DNA from: Polaribacter sp. KT25b
GTDB taxonomy: Bacteria > Bacteroidota > Bacteroidia > Flavobacteriales > Flavobacteriaceae
Assembly: GCF_900105145.1 (NCBI RefSeq)
Contig: NZ_LT629752.1
Coordinates: 1,832,001-1,896,000 of the forward strand
Length of the DNA stretch: 64,000 nucleotides
Direction: 5' to 3'
The translations under genes were made by a program, and so were the position numbers. Of the stretch, positions 1-9,056 are shown piece by piece. Within the stretch, counting starts at the first letter, position 1. Every line of letters starts with the position of its first letter. The notes under the pieces were generated by a model that saw nothing but the letters and a program-made list of their open reading frames with translations, did no database searches and had not been told where the DNA came from.

Positions 1-100
1 ATTAGAAACACCTTATTGCATCCGTAAATCCGTATTTTTATAGCCCGTTAAAAGACAACGTTTTCTAACTTGATATACTTTCTTTTAAAACTACCAATTA

Positions 101-1354
101 ATGAAAATTGAGCACCTCTTATACGATTATTTAGTAACGACAGGTACTTCTGTTGTTATAGCCAAATATTTAAACATGATTGCTTTATTATTTGGGCTAT
201 TTATAATTACCTATTTAATTGATTTTCTAATTCGTAAAATTATAGTGCAATTATTTTCAAAATTTGCAACTAAAACTAAAACGAATTTTGATAATTTATT
301 AGTGCAAAACAAAGCGCCACGAAATATAGCTCATATTATTCCCTTAATTATTGTTTTAGAGCTTCTTCCTATTGTTTTTGTTGACTTTAGTTATTTTGAA
401 AATATTATTCAAAAAGGATTAGAGGTTTTTACAATTATCCTTGTACTGTGGATTGTACGAAGCCTTTTGCACACTCTTAAAGATTACTTTAAAACCTTAC
501 CAAGTTTAAAGGATAAACCTATAGATAGTTATATTCAAGTATTTATGATATTTTCATGGGTAGTTGGTGTGTTATCTGCTTTTGCGATACTTACAGGCAT
601 AGAATTTATTCAATTTATTACAACTCTTGGTGCAGCTTCTGCGGTAGTAATACTTATTTTTAAAGATACTATTTTAGGTTTTGTTGCAAGTATTCAAGTT
701 TCAATAAATGACATGGTACGAATTGGCGACTGGATTACCTTTGAAAAATATGATACAGATGGTGATGTTATAGAGATCAATTTAGCTACTGTAAAAGTGC
801 AAAACTTTGATAAAACGATTACTACAATTCCTACGTATGCTTTAATTTCTGACTCTTTTAAAAACTGGAGAGGAATGGCAGATTCTGGCGGAAGAAGAAT
901 TAAAAGAGCATTAAATATTAAATTAGAAAGCGTACATTATTTAACGAATGATGAAGTACATAACTTAAAGGAAATTCAATTGATTTCTGCTTATTTAGAA
1001 ACGCGTCAATCTGATATTAAGAATTATAACACAAACAATAATATCAATAAAGAATTACTTTTAAATGGTAGAAACCTTACCAATTTAGGTGTATTTAGAA
1101 AGTATATAGAAACTTATGTAGAGAATCATTCTGGTATTAATAAAGACATGATAATTATGGTGCGTCAATTAGCGCCAACACCGCAAGGAATTCCTATAGA
1201 AATTTATGCTTTTAGTAGCGATAAACGCTGGAAAAATTACGAATACATTATGGCAGATATCTTTGATCATGTTATTGCTGCTGTTCCGTATTTCAATTTA
1301 GAAATTTTCGAATTACCAAGTAATTCAAGTTTTAGAGACGCTAAAATAACTTAA
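101..1354 (+). CDS. ybdG: Miniconductance mechanosensitive channel, MscS family (YbdG type)
   Basis: Inner-membrane MscS-type channel that opens under membrane tension to protect against hypo-osmotic shock. The N-terminal half (about residues 20-200) holds several hydrophobic segments. The MscS pore/beta-domain follows, with GDWITFEKYDTDGDVIEIN, then KTITTIPTYALISDSFKNW and GMADSGGRRIKRAL. These blocks match E. coli YbdG closely as I recall it, and the length (417 aa) is also that of YbdG (about 415). The ATG is preceded by an A-rich leader, as usual here. The EamA permease begins 17 bp downstream, so the two may be co-transcribed. The promoter and upstream gene lie at or outside the window edge. 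I am confident of the family and fairly sure of the YbdG subgroup. Confidence 0.9.
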   Translation: MKIEHLLYDYLVTTGTSVVIAKYLNMIALLFGLFIITYLIDFLIRKIIVQLFSKFATKTKTNFDNLLVQNKAPRNIAHIIPLIIVLELLPIVFVDFSYFENIIQKGLEVFTIILVLWIVRSLLHTLKDYFKTLPSLKDKPIDSYIQVFMIFSWVVGVLSAFAILTGIEFIQFITTLGAASAVVILIFKDTILGFVASIQVSINDMVRIGDWITFEKYDTDGDVIEINLATVKVQNFDKTITTIPTYALISDSFKNWRGMADSGGRRIKRALNIKLESVHYLTNDEVHNLKEIQLISAYLETRQSDIKNYNTNNNINKELLLNGRNLTNLGVFRKYIETYVENHSGINKDMIIMVRQLAPTPQGIPIEIYAFSSDKRWKNYEYIMADIFDHVIAAVPYFNLEIFELPSNSSFRDAKIT

Positions 1355-1371
1355 AAAACTATTTTCGCGCC

Positions 1372-2271
1372 ATGTGGATGTATTTAGGCTTATTGGCCGC
1401 ACTTTTCTTAGGATTACACAATTTATGTAAAAAACATGCAGTACAAGGCAATGAAGTTTTTCCGGTTCTTTTAGGCACTATTTCTAGTGGATTCTTATTT
1501 GTGGCTACGTTTTATGTACTTGCTATTTTTTATCCTGATGATGCGCTAGAAAATGGTTATAATTTTCAGCAAATTTCGTGGCAAATACATGGTTTTATTT
1601 TTATAAAATCGGCAATAATGGCTGCTTCTTGGATTTTAGCCTATCAGGCTTTAAAACATTTGCCAATTACCATTGTTACTCCAATTCGCTCTGCTGGGCC
1701 GTTTTTCACCTTTATTGGCGCTATTGTTATTTATAAAGAAAGTCCTAATGTATATCAATGGATAGGATTTTTCTTTATTATTTTCTCCGTGATTTTGTAT
1801 TCTAGAATTGGAAAACAAGAAGGCATTAATTTTAAACGCAATAAATGGATTTTTGCTATTATTGGCGCCACTTTTTTAGGTGCTTCTAGTGGTTTGTATG
1901 ATAAATTTTTAATTCAGAATTTAAGTTTAAATCCGCAAACTTTGCAATTTTGGTTTTGCTTATACACCATCCTTATTTTACTGATTATCTTAACAATTAC
2001 TTGGTTTCCGTATGCAGAAAAACGAAAAGCATTTAAATTTAGATGGTCTATTATTGCAGTTGGTGTTTTATTACAAGCTGCAGATTATTTCTATTTTAAA
2101 GCTTTGCAAGATCCTGATGCACTTATTATGTTGTTGTCTGCTATTAAACGAAGTCAGATTCTTATTGCGGTTGTTGTTGGTGGACTTGTCTTTAAAGAGA
2201 AAAATAAGCGCAAAAAATTAATTCCGTTAGTCGGAATTATGATAGGAGTTTTTCTGATTTTGTATTCTTAA
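1372..2271 (+). CDS. EamA/DMT-family transporter
   Basis: Inner-membrane permease of the drug/metabolite transporter superfamily. The 299-aa protein shows about ten hydrophobic segments arranged as two EamA-like halves (roughly residues 1-145 and 155-299). The first half carries the loop PIRSAGPFFTFIGAIVIYKE and the second the comparable YFKALQDPDALIMLLSAIKR. There is no signal peptide. It follows the mechanosensitive channel by 17 bp on the same strand and ends before the TetR promoter region. The substrate cannot be read from sequence, since DMT proteins carry amino acids, nucleotide sugars, polyamines or drugs. The family call is strong; the specific role is unknown. Confidence 0.85.
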   Translation: MWMYLGLLAALFLGLHNLCKKHAVQGNEVFPVLLGTISSGFLFVATFYVLAIFYPDDALENGYNFQQISWQIHGFIFIKSAIMAASWILAYQALKHLPITIVTPIRSAGPFFTFIGAIVIYKESPNVYQWIGFFFIIFSVILYSRIGKQEGINFKRNKWIFAIIGATFLGASSGLYDKFLIQNLSLNPQTLQFWFCLYTILILLIILTITWFPYAEKRKAFKFRWSIIAVGVLLQAADYFYFKALQDPDALIMLLSAIKRSQILIAVVVGGLVFKEKNKRKKLIPLVGIMIGVFLILYS

Positions 2272-2394
2272 TATTATTATCTTTTTTGTTTCTATTCATC
2301 TGATATCCTATTAGTTTAAATCAAATTGATAGTTTTAATTTAGTACTATCAATTTTGCCTATTTAAGAATATATAAATGTTTGTTAAAAAAAAG

Positions 2395-2422
2395 AATGAA
2401 CGTTCATTTTTACATATCTTTG
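2395..2422 (+). promoter_or_regulatory. TetR-type palindromic operator overlapping a -7 promoter element
   Basis: A perfect 14-bp palindrome, AATGAACGTTCATT (2395-2408), sits seven bases before TATCTTTG (2415-2422), an exact match to the Bacteroidota -7 consensus TAnnTTTG. The ATG of the TetR gene follows 18 bp later. I see no TTG at the usual -33 distance. The geometry suggests autorepression: a bound TetR dimer would cover the promoter spacer and control the downstream detoxification genes as well. The palindrome is seen directly; its use as operator is inferred. Confidence 0.6.
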
Positions 2423-2440
2423 TATCAGAATTTATAGAAA

Positions 2441-3019
2441 ATGGCAAAGCTTCAAAAAAGTATTGATAAACGAAATGCACTGGTAAAAGCAACTATCGAG
2501 TTGGTAAACAACAATGGTTTTCATGCAACACCAATGAGTAAAATTGCTAAAATGGCAAATGTTTCTCCTGCTACAATTTATTTATATTTTGAAAATAAAC
2601 AAGATTTGTTAAATCAAACATATATAGAAGTTAAAGCAGCATACACAGAATATGCTTTTGAAACCTATGACGAAACAATGCCCGTTGAAGCCGGATTTAA
2701 ATTGATTTGGAAACGAATTGCAGATTTTAAATTAAATGAATGCGAAAATGCGATGTTTTTAGCACAATGTGATAATACACCAATTATTGATGAAACAAGC
2801 AGACAAGAAGGAATTAAACATTTGCAACCGCTACTCGATCTTTGGGAACGTGGCAAAAAAGAAGGCATTATAAAGCCAATTTCAGATTATCTTCTATATG
2901 CGTATGCAATAAATCCGTTATCATTTTTAATGATGACACAAAATCGTGGCGCATTTATACTAGATAAAACTCATATAGAAGAAGCTTACGAAGCTGCTTG
3001 GAGCAGTATAAAAATTTAA
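2441..3019 (+). CDS. TetR/AcrR-family transcriptional regulator
   Basis: One-component repressor. The N-terminal HTH lies at about residues 12-58, with TPMSKIAKMANVSPATIYLY followed by FENKQDLLNQTY, the classic TetR_N signature; the rest (192 aa total) is the helical ligand/dimer domain. Two cysteines, C101 and C110 (LNECENAMFLAQCDN), lie in the middle of the ligand domain. In E. coli NemR a cysteine in a similar region senses electrophiles, so a redox-sensing role is possible but is only an analogy. It is the first gene of a five-gene same-strand set ending with the DJ-1-like protein, and a palindrome overlaps its promoter. The next gene starts 17 bp after its stop codon. Confidence 0.9.
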   Translation: MAKLQKSIDKRNALVKATIELVNNNGFHATPMSKIAKMANVSPATIYLYFENKQDLLNQTYIEVKAAYTEYAFETYDETMPVEAGFKLIWKRIADFKLNECENAMFLAQCDNTPIIDETSRQEGIKHLQPLLDLWERGKKEGIIKPISDYLLYAYAINPLSFLMMTQNRGAFILDKTHIEEAYEAAWSSIKI

Positions 3020-3036
3020 TACTATTTAATTTAAAA

Positions 3037-3699
3037 ATGAATAAAACAGCTATTATTTTAGGAGCAACTGGTTTAACGGGAAACCTACTTTTACAAAAGT
3101 TAATTAATGATGATAATTATACATCAATTAAATTATTCTCTAGAAAAAAAATTGAAGGTTTACCTTTAAAAGTTGAACAATTTATTGGTAACATTATTGA
3201 TTTAGAATCATTTAAATCAGATTTTACTGCGGATGAAGTCTTTTGTTGTATTGGTACAACGTTAAAGAAAACGCCTAATAAAGAAGTGTATAGAAGTATT
3301 GATTATGGTATACCAACCAAAGCCGCTAAACTATCCAAAGAAAATAATATTGAGACTTTTATGGTGATTTCTGCTCTTGGTGCTAGTTCAAAAAGTGCTT
3401 TGTTTTACAATAAATTAAAGGGTGAAATGGAAGATTCAGTTTTAAGTTTTGGTATTAAAAATACTTACATTTTACAGCCTTCCTATATACAAGGTGACAG
3501 AACTGAAAACAGACCTTTGGAGCGCTTGTATGATGTGATTTTTCCAATAGTAAACATTTTTCTTATCGGAAATTTAAAAAAATATAAAATTATAAAAGCA
3601 ACTACAATTGCTGATGCTATGCAAAATTTAGCATCTATAAAACCAACAATAAAACGAATAGAATCAGATCAAATTAAAGAATACGCAATACATAAATAA
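3037..3699 (+). CDS. NAD(P)-binding atypical SDR-type protein
   Basis: Rossmann-fold protein of 220 aa. The nucleotide-binding glycine motif GATGLTGN lies at residues 9-16. Motifs typical of the short NAD(P)H-binding/NmrA-like group follow, including FCCIGTTLKKTPNKEVYRSI and VISALGASSKSALFYNKLKG (the YxxxK-like YNKLKG). An in-frame ATG 39 bases upstream exists but overlaps the TetR gene and adds non-conserved residues, so I chose the start whose protein begins MNKTAIILG. It is the second gene of the TetR-led operon and probably an NAD(P)H-dependent reductase or quinone/redox-stress protein. The substrate is unknown. Confidence 0.8.
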   Translation: MNKTAIILGATGLTGNLLLQKLINDDNYTSIKLFSRKKIEGLPLKVEQFIGNIIDLESFKSDFTADEVFCCIGTTLKKTPNKEVYRSIDYGIPTKAAKLSKENNIETFMVISALGASSKSALFYNKLKGEMEDSVLSFGIKNTYILQPSYIQGDRTENRPLERLYDVIFPIVNIFLIGNLKKYKIIKATTIADAMQNLASIKPTIKRIESDQIKEYAIHK

Positions 3700-3720
3700 T
3701 TAAAAAATAAAATATATAAT

Positions 3721-4353
3721 ATGGAATTATTAGACAAATTAAACTGGAGATACGCTGCAAAAGCAATGAATGGTAAAAAAGTATCAGAAGATAAAATTGA
3801 ACGAATTTTAGAAGCTGCACGTTTAGCACCAACATCAAGCGGATTGCAACCATTCGAGATAATTGTAATTAAAAATCAAGCTATTAAAGAAGAAATAAAA
3901 CCAGTGGCTTGGAATCAATCTGTAATTACAGACTGTTCTCACCTACTCGTTTTTGCTGCTTGGGATACATATACTGAAGATAGAATAAACCACATGTTCG
4001 ATTTAACAAACGAAATTCGTGGCTTTAAAAATGAAGGTTGGGAAAACTACCGTCAGATGTTATTAGGTATGTATCCACAAAGAGATTCAGAAGAAAACTT
4101 TAACCATGCTGCAAAACAAGCATACATTGCTTTTGCAGAAGCATTAACTGCTGCTGCTTTTGAAGAAGTAGACACAACTCCTTTAGAAGGTTTTGATGCG
4201 AATGCTGTTGACAAAATTTTAGGATTAAGAGAAAAAGGATTACGTAGCGCTGTAATGTTACCTGTTGGTTACAGAAAAGAAGATGCAGATTGGTTGGTTA
4301 ACTTAGTAAAAGTTAGAAAACCTATGGAAGAATTAGTGACTATTATTGAATAG
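3721..4353 (+). CDS. Nitroreductase-family NAD(P)H-dependent oxidoreductase (NfsB-like)
   Basis: FMN-dependent cytoplasmic oxidoreductase of 210 aa, the usual length for the NfsB group. The N-terminal LNWRYAAKAMNGKKV and the block LEAARLAPTSSGLQPFEIIV are the FMN-binding signature of this family (R/S near the phosphate, SSGLQP loop). A C-terminal LGLREKGLRSAVMLPVGYRK contributes to the second FMN site and dimer interface. These enzymes reduce nitroaromatics, quinones or enals with NAD(P)H. It lies 21 bp after the SDR-like gene and 39 bp before the YqhD-type reductase, consistent with an operon for reductive detoxification of electrophiles. The physiological substrate is not evident. Confidence 0.88.
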   Translation: MELLDKLNWRYAAKAMNGKKVSEDKIERILEAARLAPTSSGLQPFEIIVIKNQAIKEEIKPVAWNQSVITDCSHLLVFAAWDTYTEDRINHMFDLTNEIRGFKNEGWENYRQMLLGMYPQRDSEENFNHAAKQAYIAFAEALTAAAFEEVDTTPLEGFDANAVDKILGLREKGLRSAVMLPVGYRKEDADWLVNLVKVRKPMEELVTIIE

Positions 4354-4392
4354 TAAATACGTTTTAAATTAACCGATTAAAAAGAAAAGAAG

Positions 4393-5553
4393 ATGAACAA
4401 TTTTGAATTTAAAAACCCTACTAAAATTATATTTGGTAAGGATTCTATTAAGAAATTAGAAAATGAAATTCCTAAAGATGCCAAAGTATTATTGCTTTAT
4501 GGAGGAGGAAGTATTAAGAAAAACGGAATATACAATCAAGTAAAAAACGCTTTGGCAAAAGTTGATATTGTTGAGTTTGGAGGAATTCCTGCAAATCCAG
4601 AATATGCTCTATTAATGGATGCTTTAAAAGTAATTAAAGACGAAAAAATAACCTATTTATTAGCAGTTGGTGGTGGATCTGTAATTGACGGAACTAAATT
4701 TTTATCTGCTGCTGCTTTATATGAAGGCGATTCTCCTTGGGATATTTTAACCAAAAACATTAGAACAGAAAAAGGAATGCCTTTTGGTACTGTTTTAACA
4801 TTACCTGCTACAGGTTCAGAAATGAATTCTGGTGCTGTAATTACAAGAAAAGAAACCAAAGAAAAACTAGCAATGGGTGGCCCAGGTTTGTTTCCTGAGT
4901 TTTCTATATTAGATCCGCAAGTAATTTCTTCTATTCCAGAACGTCAATTAGCAAACGGATTAATGGATTCTTTTACGCATGTTTTAGAACAATATATGAC
5001 GTATCCTATTGGTGCTTTACTACAAGATCGTTTTGCAGAAAGTATTTTACAAACTATTATTGAAGTTGCTCCGAAGGTTTTAAAAGATCCTACAGATTAT
5101 AACGCGGCTTCTAATTTTATGTGGAGTTGTACAATGGCTTTAAACGGATTGATTCAAAAAGGAGTGCCATCAGATTGGGCAGTTCATGCAATGGGTCATG
5201 AGTTAACAGCTTTATTTGGTATTGATCACGCACGTACTTTAGCAGTAATTACACCAAGTCATTATAAGTTCAATTTTGAAGCTAAAAAAGAAAAATTAGC
5301 ACAATATGGTGAACGTGTTTGGAATATTACGGATGGAAATACAGATGAAAAAGCACACGCTGCAATTGAAAAAACAGTCGACTTTTTTCATGAATTAGGC
5401 ATTGATACAAAACTATCTGATTATACAAAAGACTACGAAGGAACTGCTGAAAAAATAGCAAAACGTTTTACAGATCGTGGTTGGTTAGGTTTAGGAGAAC
5501 ATCAAAATTTATCACCAGATAAGGTTGAGAAAATTGTAAAAATGGCTTATTAG
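4393..5553 (+). CDS. yqhD: NADPH-dependent aldehyde reductase, iron-containing ADH family (YqhD type)
   Basis: Reduces short aldehydes, including lipid-peroxidation products and methylglyoxal-like compounds, to alcohols using NADPH. The 386-aa protein follows E. coli YqhD closely from the first residues (MNNFEFKNPTKIIFGK). GGGS (37-40) and GGGSVIDGTK (93-102) form the dinucleotide site. Metal ligands appear to be D192, H196, H265 and H279, each offset by two from the E. coli Zn ligands as I remember them. The block GLIQKGVPSDWAVHAMGHEL is diagnostic of this subgroup. It is the fourth gene of the TetR-led operon. This is one of the firmest functional clues that the operon deals with reactive carbonyls. 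Confidence 0.92.
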   Translation: MNNFEFKNPTKIIFGKDSIKKLENEIPKDAKVLLLYGGGSIKKNGIYNQVKNALAKVDIVEFGGIPANPEYALLMDALKVIKDEKITYLLAVGGGSVIDGTKFLSAAALYEGDSPWDILTKNIRTEKGMPFGTVLTLPATGSEMNSGAVITRKETKEKLAMGGPGLFPEFSILDPQVISSIPERQLANGLMDSFTHVLEQYMTYPIGALLQDRFAESILQTIIEVAPKVLKDPTDYNAASNFMWSCTMALNGLIQKGVPSDWAVHAMGHELTALFGIDHARTLAVITPSHYKFNFEAKKEKLAQYGERVWNITDGNTDEKAHAAIEKTVDFFHELGIDTKLSDYTKDYEGTAEKIAKRFTDRGWLGLGEHQNLSPDKVEKIVKMAY

Positions 5554-5643
5554 ATTTTATGATTTATCACTTTAAATCATAAACATTAAAAAGTAATTTC
5601 TGATAAAAAATCAGAAGAAAAATAGAATTAAAAAAATAAGAAA

Positions 5644-6321
5644 ATGAAAATATTATTTGTAGTAACATCTCACGATAAATTAGGAGATACAGGAAAAAAA
5701 ACAGGATTTTGGGTAGAAGAATTCGCAAATCCATATTACACTTTATTAGATAAAGGTGCAACTATTACTATTGCAACACCAAAAGGAGGTATTGCACCTA
5801 TAGATCCAAGTAGCGATTCGCCAGATGCTGCAACAGCAGACACAGAACGTTTTAATAAAGATGCAGATGCACAAGCTAAAATTGCAAATACTTATAAATT
5901 ATCTGATATGAATCCAGATAATTTTGATGCAGTATTTTATCCAGGTGGTCATGGACCTTTATGGGATTTGGCAAATGACAAAACATCTATTGCTTTAATC
6001 GAGAAATTCAATTCTCAGCAGAAACCAATAGCTTTTGTTTGTCATGCGCCAGTAGCTTTAAAAGGTGTTAAAAATACTGATGGAAAGTATTTAGTGAAAG
6101 GCAAAAAAGTAACCGGATTTTCTAATTTAGAAGAAACTCAAGTTGGATTAACTGAAATTGTACCAATTTTAGTTGAAGATATGTTGATTGAAGCTGGTGC
6201 TTTTTACTCAAACGCAGATGCTTGGGCACCTTATGCTATTCAGGATGGAAATTTAATTACAGGTCAAAATCCTGCTTCATCTCAGCTTGTTGCAGAGAAA
6301 TTATTAGCAAGTTTAAACTAA
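5644..6321 (+). CDS. DJ-1/PfpI-family protein, type 1 glutamine amidotransferase fold (Hsp31/glyoxalase III-like)
   Basis: Cytoplasmic 225-aa protein of the DJ-1/PfpI superfamily. The probable nucleophile is C133 in AFVCHAPVALKGV, next to H134, with a Glu at residue 25 or 26 in GFWVEEFANP; GGHGPLWDL near residue 101 builds the oxyanion region. The long insert and KTGFWVEEFA start place it near Hsp31-type glyoxalase III/chaperone proteins rather than the small DJ-1 group. It lies 90 bp after the YqhD gene; the gap contains two weak AT-rich hairpins but no T-run, so read-through is likely. A strong terminator follows. Role inferred: glutathione-independent removal of methylglyoxal or repair of glycated products. 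Confidence 0.85.
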   Translation: MKILFVVTSHDKLGDTGKKTGFWVEEFANPYYTLLDKGATITIATPKGGIAPIDPSSDSPDAATADTERFNKDADAQAKIANTYKLSDMNPDNFDAVFYPGGHGPLWDLANDKTSIALIEKFNSQQKPIAFVCHAPVALKGVKNTDGKYLVKGKKVTGFSNLEETQVGLTEIVPILVEDMLIEAGAFYSNADAWAPYAIQDGNLITGQNPASSQLVAEKLLASLN

Positions 6322-6341
6322 AATATAGTTTGGTTAATTGT

Positions 6342-6371
6342 AAAAAGGTTGTCTTTTAAAACAACCTTTTT
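6342..6371. terminator. Bidirectional Rho-independent terminator
   Basis: The hairpin AAAAAGGTTGT / ACAACCTTTTT has an 8-base loop, 11-bp arms and T-runs on both strands. It closes the TetR-led operon on the plus strand and may also serve the minus-strand DUF1566 gene that ends just beyond it. Confidence 0.8.
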
Positions 6372-6473
6372 ATGTTTACAAATCAAAATAACTTTAGTTA
6401 CTTATTTTATTGTTTAGTAACTAATAATTATGTGATTATAATCTTAATATCCCTTTGTTTTTTTTAGAATAAA

Positions 6474-7775
6474 CTATTCAACATTTCTTACCAAACGAAC
6501 ATAGTTATTATAACGTTCTCCACCTTCACTTGCTGGTCCATTTTCATGTTTGGTATCAAAACGTACAGCTCCTGCTCCATGAAAATCTAAACCCTCGTTA
6601 TTTACAGCACGCCCAAAAGAAACATACCAAGCATAATAATATGGTTTCCCTTTTTGAAATCTAGCAGAAGTACTTGTCCAAAAATAAGGATAATCTTTAA
6701 CGTTATTTTCATTCGTAATTTCAGAAGTAGAAAATATTGGATCAATTGCAGCGCTATCAAAATTTGAATCTTTTGCTCCTGGTGCATAATCATAATCTAC
6801 AATTCCTTGTAACTCTTTCACATTCGGTAAACGCCAATCTGAATATCCTGCTAATTCTGAATGTTCTGCATAGTAAAGCGCGGATTTCCAATCTAAACCT
6901 TTTTTACTATCATCTTTAGACCACATTAAACCAGATGCTTTATCTGTAATAGTTTTATCTCCATTATCTATAAACTGATTTGTGCCATAAATAGCCCCAC
7001 GAACTGCACGTACATGTTTTAACATTGGATTCCCTATAGGTCTAGTTCCTTTACCTTGACCAGGAGGTGGAGGTCTATTTTCGTTGCTATTTTCTCCTTT
7101 TGCACCTTGTGGTTTTTGATTTCCTGGAGGTGGACCTTTTCTATCTTTTCTGTCTTTTGGCTCTTCACCTGCGTATGCTTTTATATGACCAGTAGCATGG
7201 TTTACTCCAAAAACTGCTGCATATTTACCTTCTTCTGTATGACCTACATATTTATTGCTTGTCCAATATTGTTCACTTTTATCTACGTGTTCATTATTTA
7301 CAAGCGAAAAATAAGTAGTATCTAAATAAGGCCAACCTTCGCTAAAATCACTAATTGAATATAACTCTTTAGCTGTTGGCATTCTCCAATCATCATATCC
7401 TCCTAGTTCTAAATTTTCTGTATATTCTTTTGCTCCTTTCCAATCAAATCCTTCTGTTGTAGGAATTTCTTGCCACATCAATCCAGAATTTAAGTCTAAA
7501 ACTGTTCCATCTTCATTTTTTTTAAAAGACATTTTTTTGCCTTTTAAATAAGTAGCATCTTGTCCGTAAAGAGAATCATTAGGCTGTAAATTTGTTAAAA
7601 CTTCTCCATCATTATCATAAGTAACAGTTTGACCCGTTGCAATTTGAACATAATTATTCACTTTTTTTTCAATTGCTTTTGAATCTTTTTTTTGTCCTTT
7701 ACAAGATTGTAAATTTAAGATCAGTAATACAAAAGTCAATACAATAATAGGTTTATTAAATTTATAAGTTTTCAT
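6474..7775 (-). CDS. DUF1566 (Lcl C-terminal-type) lipoprotein, two domains
   Basis: Exported lipoprotein of 433 aa; the signal ends in the lipobox LQSCKG (Cys at about residue 25). Two DUF1566 repeats are visible. The first has DLNSGLMWQEIP and GGYDDWRMPTAKELYSISDF; the second has DKASGLMWSKDD and LAGYSDWRLPNVKELQGIVD. A proline/lysine/glycine-rich linker (GEEPKDRKDRKGPPPGNQ onward) lies between them. DUF1566 domains share the FimH/Legionella-collagen-like adhesin fold and are usually surface proteins of unknown function. It lies 58 bp downstream of the ABC permease gene on the same strand, so it could be the last member of the efflux operon, although no functional link is known. Confidence 0.82.
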   Translation of the reverse strand: MKTYKFNKPIIVLTFVLLILNLQSCKGQKKDSKAIEKKVNNYVQIATGQTVTYDNDGEVLTNLQPNDSLYGQDATYLKGKKMSFKKNEDGTVLDLNSGLMWQEIPTTEGFDWKGAKEYTENLELGGYDDWRMPTAKELYSISDFSEGWPYLDTTYFSLVNNEHVDKSEQYWTSNKYVGHTEEGKYAAVFGVNHATGHIKAYAGEEPKDRKDRKGPPPGNQKPQGAKGENSNENRPPPPGQGKGTRPIGNPMLKHVRAVRGAIYGTNQFIDNGDKTITDKASGLMWSKDDSKKGLDWKSALYYAEHSELAGYSDWRLPNVKELQGIVDYDYAPGAKDSNFDSAAIDPIFSTSEITNENNVKDYPYFWTSTSARFQKGKPYYYAWYVSFGRAVNNEGLDFHGAGAVRFDTKHENGPASEGGERYNNYVRLVRNVE

Positions 7776-7833
7776 AATATATTATTTTTTATTCTAATAG
7801 AATCTGTAACGTTAATTGATTCTATTCTTTTTA

Positions 7834-9054
7834 TTATTCATAACGTAAAGCTGTTATAGGGTCTAATGCTGATGCCTTTCTTGCAGGATACCATCCGAAG
7901 AAAATACCAGTTACTGCACAAACTACAAATGAGATTATTATAGAATATAAAGCAACGCTTGTAGGCCAATTTAAAAATTTCTCTATAAAAACTGTAGCAC
8001 TAAGACCTAATATAACCCCTAAAATTCCACCGGTAATACTTATTAAAATAGCTTCAATTAAAAATTGCATTAATATATCTGATCCTTTAGCACCAACTGC
8101 CATTCGTAATCCAATTTCTCGAGTTCGTTCTTTTACGGAAACATACATAATATTCATAATTCCTATTCCTCCAATTAAGAGTGATATTCCTGCAACTGCA
8201 ACTAATAAAACAGTTAACATTTCGCTTGTAGAACTAAATGTAGAAATTAACTCTTCCATAGAACGAACTGTAAAATCATCATCTTCATTATCCATTAATT
8301 TGTGTTGAGAACGTAAAATTTCTGTAACTTGTGTTACTGCTTCTGGTGCATCATCTTCACTAACAGCCGAGGCCATAATTTGATTTAAATAATCGATAGC
8401 CAAAATACGTTTTTGAACTGTTGTATAAGGTGCTATAACAACATCATCTTGATCTTGACCAAAGGTGTTTTCTCCTTTTTCTTCTAATACACCAATTACT
8501 TTAAACGGAATATTATTAAAACGAATCATTTGACCAATTGGTTCTTGACCATCAGGAAAAACATTATCCACAACTGTTTGGCCTATTAAAACTACTTTTG
8601 AAGCCGATTTTACTTCAGCATCTGTAAACATACTTCCGCTTTGTAACCCTACTACTTTAATATTAAGATATTCTGGATTTACACCATAAATAGTACTTGG
8701 CCAGTTGTTAGAACCATTAATTACTTGGCCTCCACTATTTACAACTGGTGTAATGTAACTTAACAAGTTAGCTTCTTCTTTTATTTTTTCATAATCTTTA
8801 AGTATCAAAGTTTGAACGTTTCCTCCACTACCTCTAGCTGGGCCTCTATCGTCAGCTCCAGGTCTTATAGTAATCATATTAGATCCCATACTAGAAATTG
8901 TTGTTCTAATACTTTCTTTAGAACCTTCTCCAATAGCTAACATGGCAATTACTGAAGCTACCCCAATAATTATACCCAACATAGTTAGTAAGGTTCTTGT
9001 TTTATTTAAAACGATAGCCTTAAATGCAATTTTTAATAGATTTAATAGTCTCAT
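7834..9054 (-). CDS. ABC transporter permease, MacB/FtsX type
   Basis: Permease half of a split MacB-type exporter, 406 aa. It has an N-terminal membrane segment (KTRTLLTMLGIIIGVASVIAM region), a large periplasmic MacB_PCD domain (about residues 45-270), then three membrane helices of the FtsX domain containing GISLLIGGIGIMNIMYVSV and VKERTREIGLRMAVGAKG, the latter being the coupling helix. The C-terminal GWYPARKASALDPITALRYE is characteristic. Its start lies 2 bp from the ATPase stop codon, so the two are translationally coupled. Such permeases act mechanically with a periplasmic adaptor to push substrates through a TolC channel. The substrate is unknown. Confidence 0.92.
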   Translation of the reverse strand: MRLLNLLKIAFKAIVLNKTRTLLTMLGIIIGVASVIAMLAIGEGSKESIRTTISSMGSNMITIRPGADDRGPARGSGGNVQTLILKDYEKIKEEANLLSYITPVVNSGGQVINGSNNWPSTIYGVNPEYLNIKVVGLQSGSMFTDAEVKSASKVVLIGQTVVDNVFPDGQEPIGQMIRFNNIPFKVIGVLEEKGENTFGQDQDDVVIAPYTTVQKRILAIDYLNQIMASAVSEDDAPEAVTQVTEILRSQHKLMDNEDDDFTVRSMEELISTFSSTSEMLTVLLVAVAGISLLIGGIGIMNIMYVSVKERTREIGLRMAVGAKGSDILMQFLIEAILISITGGILGVILGLSATVFIEKFLNWPTSVALYSIIISFVVCAVTGIFFGWYPARKASALDPITALRYE

Positions 9055-9056
9055 AA

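Noticed and set aside
1..100. Possible RNA gene or gene end at the left edge
   Set aside because: No tRNA-like arms, terminator or open frame can be supported in these 100 bases.
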